A DNA stretch of 50,048 nucleotides from Porticoccaceae bacterium (lineage in GTDB: Bacteria > Pseudomonadota > Gammaproteobacteria > Pseudomonadales > Porticoccaceae): NCBI GenBank assembly GCA_018663035.1, contig JABJEX010000033.1, positions 1 to 50,048 on the forward strand, given 5' to 3'. Below the pieces are notes generated by a model that was not told where the DNA came from, ran no database searches, and saw only the letters and a program-made list of their open reading frames with translations. The first letter of the stretch is position 1, and each line of letters starts with the position of its first letter. This document shows, piece after piece, positions 47,850-50,048 of the stretch. A program made the translations under genes and the position numbers.

Positions 47850-48506
47850 CTACTCGGTTGTCTCGGACTGTTCAGATTTCTGCTTGGCTAGCTCTAGTAA
47901 CTGCTGGTGCAGCGTTAAAATTGTTGGCGCAAGGGCGGTTATATCCCCTGAATTATCTACCACATGCTCTGCTTTCTTGAGCTTTGCCTGTCTCGGCAAC
48001 TGGGCTGCAATGATACTCTGGATCTCTGCCGGTTCATTGTCATCTCTAGCAGAGGCTCGTTGAATCTGAAGCTCAACTGGCACATCAACCAACACTGTTG
48101 CATCCACTAGCAGGTGCTGATCAGTTTCAAAGAGCAGTGGTGATTCAAGAATTACATAGTCACTGGTAGCAGCCTGAAGCTGAGTAACAATCCAGTCCCG
48201 AATTAAGGGGTGGAGCAGTGCTTCAAGCCACTGTTTGTGAGCAGGATCAGAGAATATAATCCTTCGCAGAGTGGGGCGATTTAGCTGTCCATCAGGGAGT
48301 AGTATCTCGGCGCCTAGCTGCGCGGCCACAGGACCAAAATACTGTTTAATACTCGCCAGAGCCGGTGCCCCGGGCTCGACCACAGCGCGTGATGCTTGGT
48401 CTGCATCTACGGATTGAATACCCAGAGCTGTAAATAGCTCGGCAACTGTGCTCTTACCACTGCCAATACCGCCAGTCAGGCCGACTATCAAAGGGTCTTT
48501 TTTCAC
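47850..48506 (-). CDS. coaE: Dephospho-CoA kinase
   Basis: CoaE performs the last step of coenzyme A synthesis. The 218-residue kinase has the P-loop GLTGGIGSGKSTVAELF at the N-terminus, VDADQASRAVVEPG, HPLIRDWI and ESPLLFET in the expected order. The C-terminal 15 residues are charged and variable. pilD lies 29 bases upstream on the same strand, as in Pseudomonas. Confidence 0.96.
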   Translation of the reverse strand: MKKDPLIVGLTGGIGSGKSTVAELFTALGIQSVDADQASRAVVEPGAPALASIKQYFGPVAAQLGAEILLPDGQLNRPTLRRIIFSDPAHKQWLEALLHPLIRDWIVTQLQAATSDYVILESPLLFETDQHLLVDATVLVDVPVELQIQRASARDDNEPAEIQSIIAAQLPRQAKLKKAEHVVDNSGDITALAPTILTLHQQLLELAKQKSEQSETTE

Positions 48507-48535
48507 ATTTATTCTCTGGGTCGAAGTGATGTCGC

Positions 48536-49405
48536 TTATAGGTTAAATAAGCCCAAATAACTGCTTAGAATCTTATCACCCCAGACAAAGGCAATCCAAC
48601 CAGCGGCCGCCAGAAAGGGGCCAAAGGCAATAGGCATCTCTTTGTTGCGACCGACAAAAATAATTCCCGCAACACCGATGATAGCTCCGGCTGCTGTGGA
48701 AATCAGAATGATTAGCGGCAGCATTTGCCAGCCCATCCAGGCGCCCAGAGCGGCAAGTAATTTAAAGTCGCCGTACCCCATACCCTCTTTGCCAGTGATC
48801 AATTTAAAACTCCAAAATACCAACCACAATGAAAGATAACCCCCGATGGCTCCCACAACTGCCTCGTCAAGGCTGACAAAAGTCCCGCTAAGATTGGCAA
48901 AAAGACCTAGCCACAGCAGGGGCAGAGTAATCTGGTCGGGTAAAAGCTTTTCATGAAGGTCTATGCCTGTAAGTACCAGCAGGCTATAGGAGAACAACAG
49001 GCTATAGAGGGTGGTAATACTCAGTCCATACTGGTAGACAAAAAACGCTGCCAGCAAAGCAGCCAGCAGTTCCACTAGGGGGTATTGCAGAGAGATAGGC
49101 GCAGAACATGCTTTACAGCGGCCTTTTAAGTACAAAAAACTAAACAGAGGAATATTATGTTGCGGCTTGATAGCAGCACCGCAGGCTGGGCAGCGTGATG
49201 CTGGCTTGGCTATGGTTACCTGATCTACGGATTCTGGCTCAAGCCCGAGAAAATCCCTTGAGTCGCGTCGCCAATCGCTATTTAGCTGAATTGGCAGGCG
49301 CAGTATCACCACATTTAAAAAGCTTCCCAGAACCAGGCCAAATAAAAATCCGATCCCAGCTAGGCCTGATTGAGAGAGTCCTAAATCGATTTCCATACTG
49401 TGCAT
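48536..49405 (-). CDS. pilD: Prepilin peptidase/N-methyltransferase PilD
   Basis: PilD cuts the leader of type IV prepilins and type II secretion pseudopilins and methylates the new N-terminus. The 289 residues have GSFLNVVILRLP, the zinc cysteines Cys72/75 and Cys97/100, the catalytic Asp149 in GIDLHEKLLPD and Asp213 in GYGDFK. About eight membrane helices are seen. It lies between pilC and coaE. An ATG three codons later is an alternative start. Confidence 0.95.
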   Translation of the reverse strand: MHSMEIDLGLSQSGLAGIGFLFGLVLGSFLNVVILRLPIQLNSDWRRDSRDFLGLEPESVDQVTIAKPASRCPACGAAIKPQHNIPLFSFLYLKGRCKACSAPISLQYPLVELLAALLAAFFVYQYGLSITTLYSLLFSYSLLVLTGIDLHEKLLPDQITLPLLWLGLFANLSGTFVSLDEAVVGAIGGYLSLWLVFWSFKLITGKEGMGYGDFKLLAALGAWMGWQMLPLIILISTAAGAIIGVAGIIFVGRNKEMPIAFGPFLAAAGWIAFVWGDKILSSYLGLFNL

Positions 49406-49470
49406 TCCCTGATGATTTTACGAGGCCTCTTGCTCAATAACAGAGGAACCCAGCAAACGCTGGGATCATA

Positions 49471-50048
49471 CTATACAACGTTGCCGAGCTGAAATATTGG
49501 TAAGTACATAGCAATGAGCAGGCCGCCCACCAGCACTCCCAGCACCGCCATAATCATTGGCTCCAACAGGCTGGTAAGGTTGTCTACTGAATTATCTACT
49601 GCTTCCTCATAGTGTAGCCGCCTTTTCAAGCATTTCATCAAGGGCCCCCGACGCCTCACCAATGGCCGCCATCTGATGCAGTAACGTTGGGAATAGTTTG
49701 CGAGTTTTTATTGCCTGCTGAAGCTGTATTCCAGTCATCACCTCATCTCGTACCTCTAGTATGGCGTTGGCATACAGGCGGTTGCCAGCAGCGCCGGCGA
49801 CCGATGTCAGCGCATCCACAATAGGGACACCTGCAGAAAAAGTGGTAGCTAGACTGCGAGAGAATCGCGCAATAATTGAGTTGTAGATAATCCGGCCGAC
49901 AACCGGCAGGCGCAGCATATACTGGTCAACCAAATAGGCAAATTTCGCAGATCTAAATCGCGCCTCACGAAAACCGATCAATGCAGCACCAATACCCAGC
50001 AACACCCACAGCCATGAATTTTGTAGGGATTCCGACAGCCCCAATACC
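49471..50048 (-). pseudogene. pilC: pilC, type IV pilus inner-membrane platform protein, frameshifted (partial)
   Basis: This is the 3' part of pilC; the 5' end lies beyond the window. One frame encodes VDQYMLRLPVVGRIIYNS through [15 protein letters not shown] and then meets TGA at 49609-49607. The family continues with [21 protein letters not shown] and the final helix to LGNVV, which is present in another frame down to 49471. The shift falls at about 49610-49617. Restoring two bases would give ATYYEEAVDN, the length seen in Pseudomonas PilC. Either the gene is broken here, losing its last membrane helix, or the base sequence has an error. Everything else looks well conserved, which fits a recent change or an error. 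Confidence 0.85.

Noticed and set aside
49449-49464. Small hairpin CCCAGC-AAAC-GCTGGG between pilC and pilD
   Set aside because: A 6-bp stem with no following T run on either strand; too weak to call a terminator.

Overview
This window looks like chromosome from a marine gammaproteobacterium of the SAR92/Porticoccaceae/Cellvibrionales type. The evidence is the core gene order: rnpB directly upstream of a complete mraZ-to-ftsZ division and cell-wall cluster, then lpxC, an M23 peptidase, secA, argJ and mutT, facing yacG-coaE-pilD-pilC; and tadA, mltF and purL lying together. This arrangement is familiar from Pseudomonas-like and enteric genomes. Moderate GC, an SGLT-like sodium symporter and a large TonB-dependent receptor fit a marine heterotroph. 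The taxonomic placement is inference. No tRNA, CRISPR array, transposase or phage gene was seen.

Region 1 (1-11173) is accessory and centred on galactosides. After the 3' end of a PepSY-type membrane protein and a YbgC-like thioesterase come a cytoplasmic GH36 alpha-galactosidase (+) and a minus-strand operon encoding an exported alpha/beta-hydrolase, a GH42 beta-galactosidase and an SGLT-type sodium/sugar symporter. Divergent from that operon, across a shared 181-bp control region, is a plus-strand operon: SDR sugar dehydrogenase, 2-keto-3-deoxygalactonate kinase, KDPGal aldolase and SMP-30 lactonase. Together these make a De Ley-Doudoroff galactose pathway fed by alpha- and beta-galactosides; only galactonate dehydratase is missing from the window. 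Digalactosyl-glycerol from algal galactolipids is one substrate that would need this whole set (inference).

Region 2 (11187-12997) is a compact metal-response operon on the minus strand: a small outer-membrane-type protein of unknown function, a His/Met-rich periplasmic HMA protein, a MerT-like membrane protein and a CsoR-family repressor with the Cys-His-Cys triad typical of Cu(I) sensors. A CsoR-type operator lies exactly at the start of the first gene. A strong terminator separates the operon from a large TonB-dependent receptor gene (12998-15517).

Region 3 (15744-23089) is housekeeping: epmB, tadA, mltF, purL and a small conserved hypothetical gene. The next 400 bp contain no gene but hold three consecutive inverted repeats, the last a near-perfect 171-bp palindrome ending 36 bp before rnpB.

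Region 4 (23519-47662) is rnpB with its terminator, then the dcw cluster behind a textbook sigma70 promoter with MraZ direct-repeat operators, continuing with almost no gaps through murein precursor synthesis (murE, F, D, G, C, ddlB, mraY), septation (ftsL, I, W, Q, A, Z), lipid A (lpxC), an envelope M23 peptidase, SecA, ArgJ and MutT. FtsI carries SSQ where SSN is usual. Region 5 (47648-50048, minus strand) holds yacG, coaE, pilD and the end of pilC, which has a frameshift.
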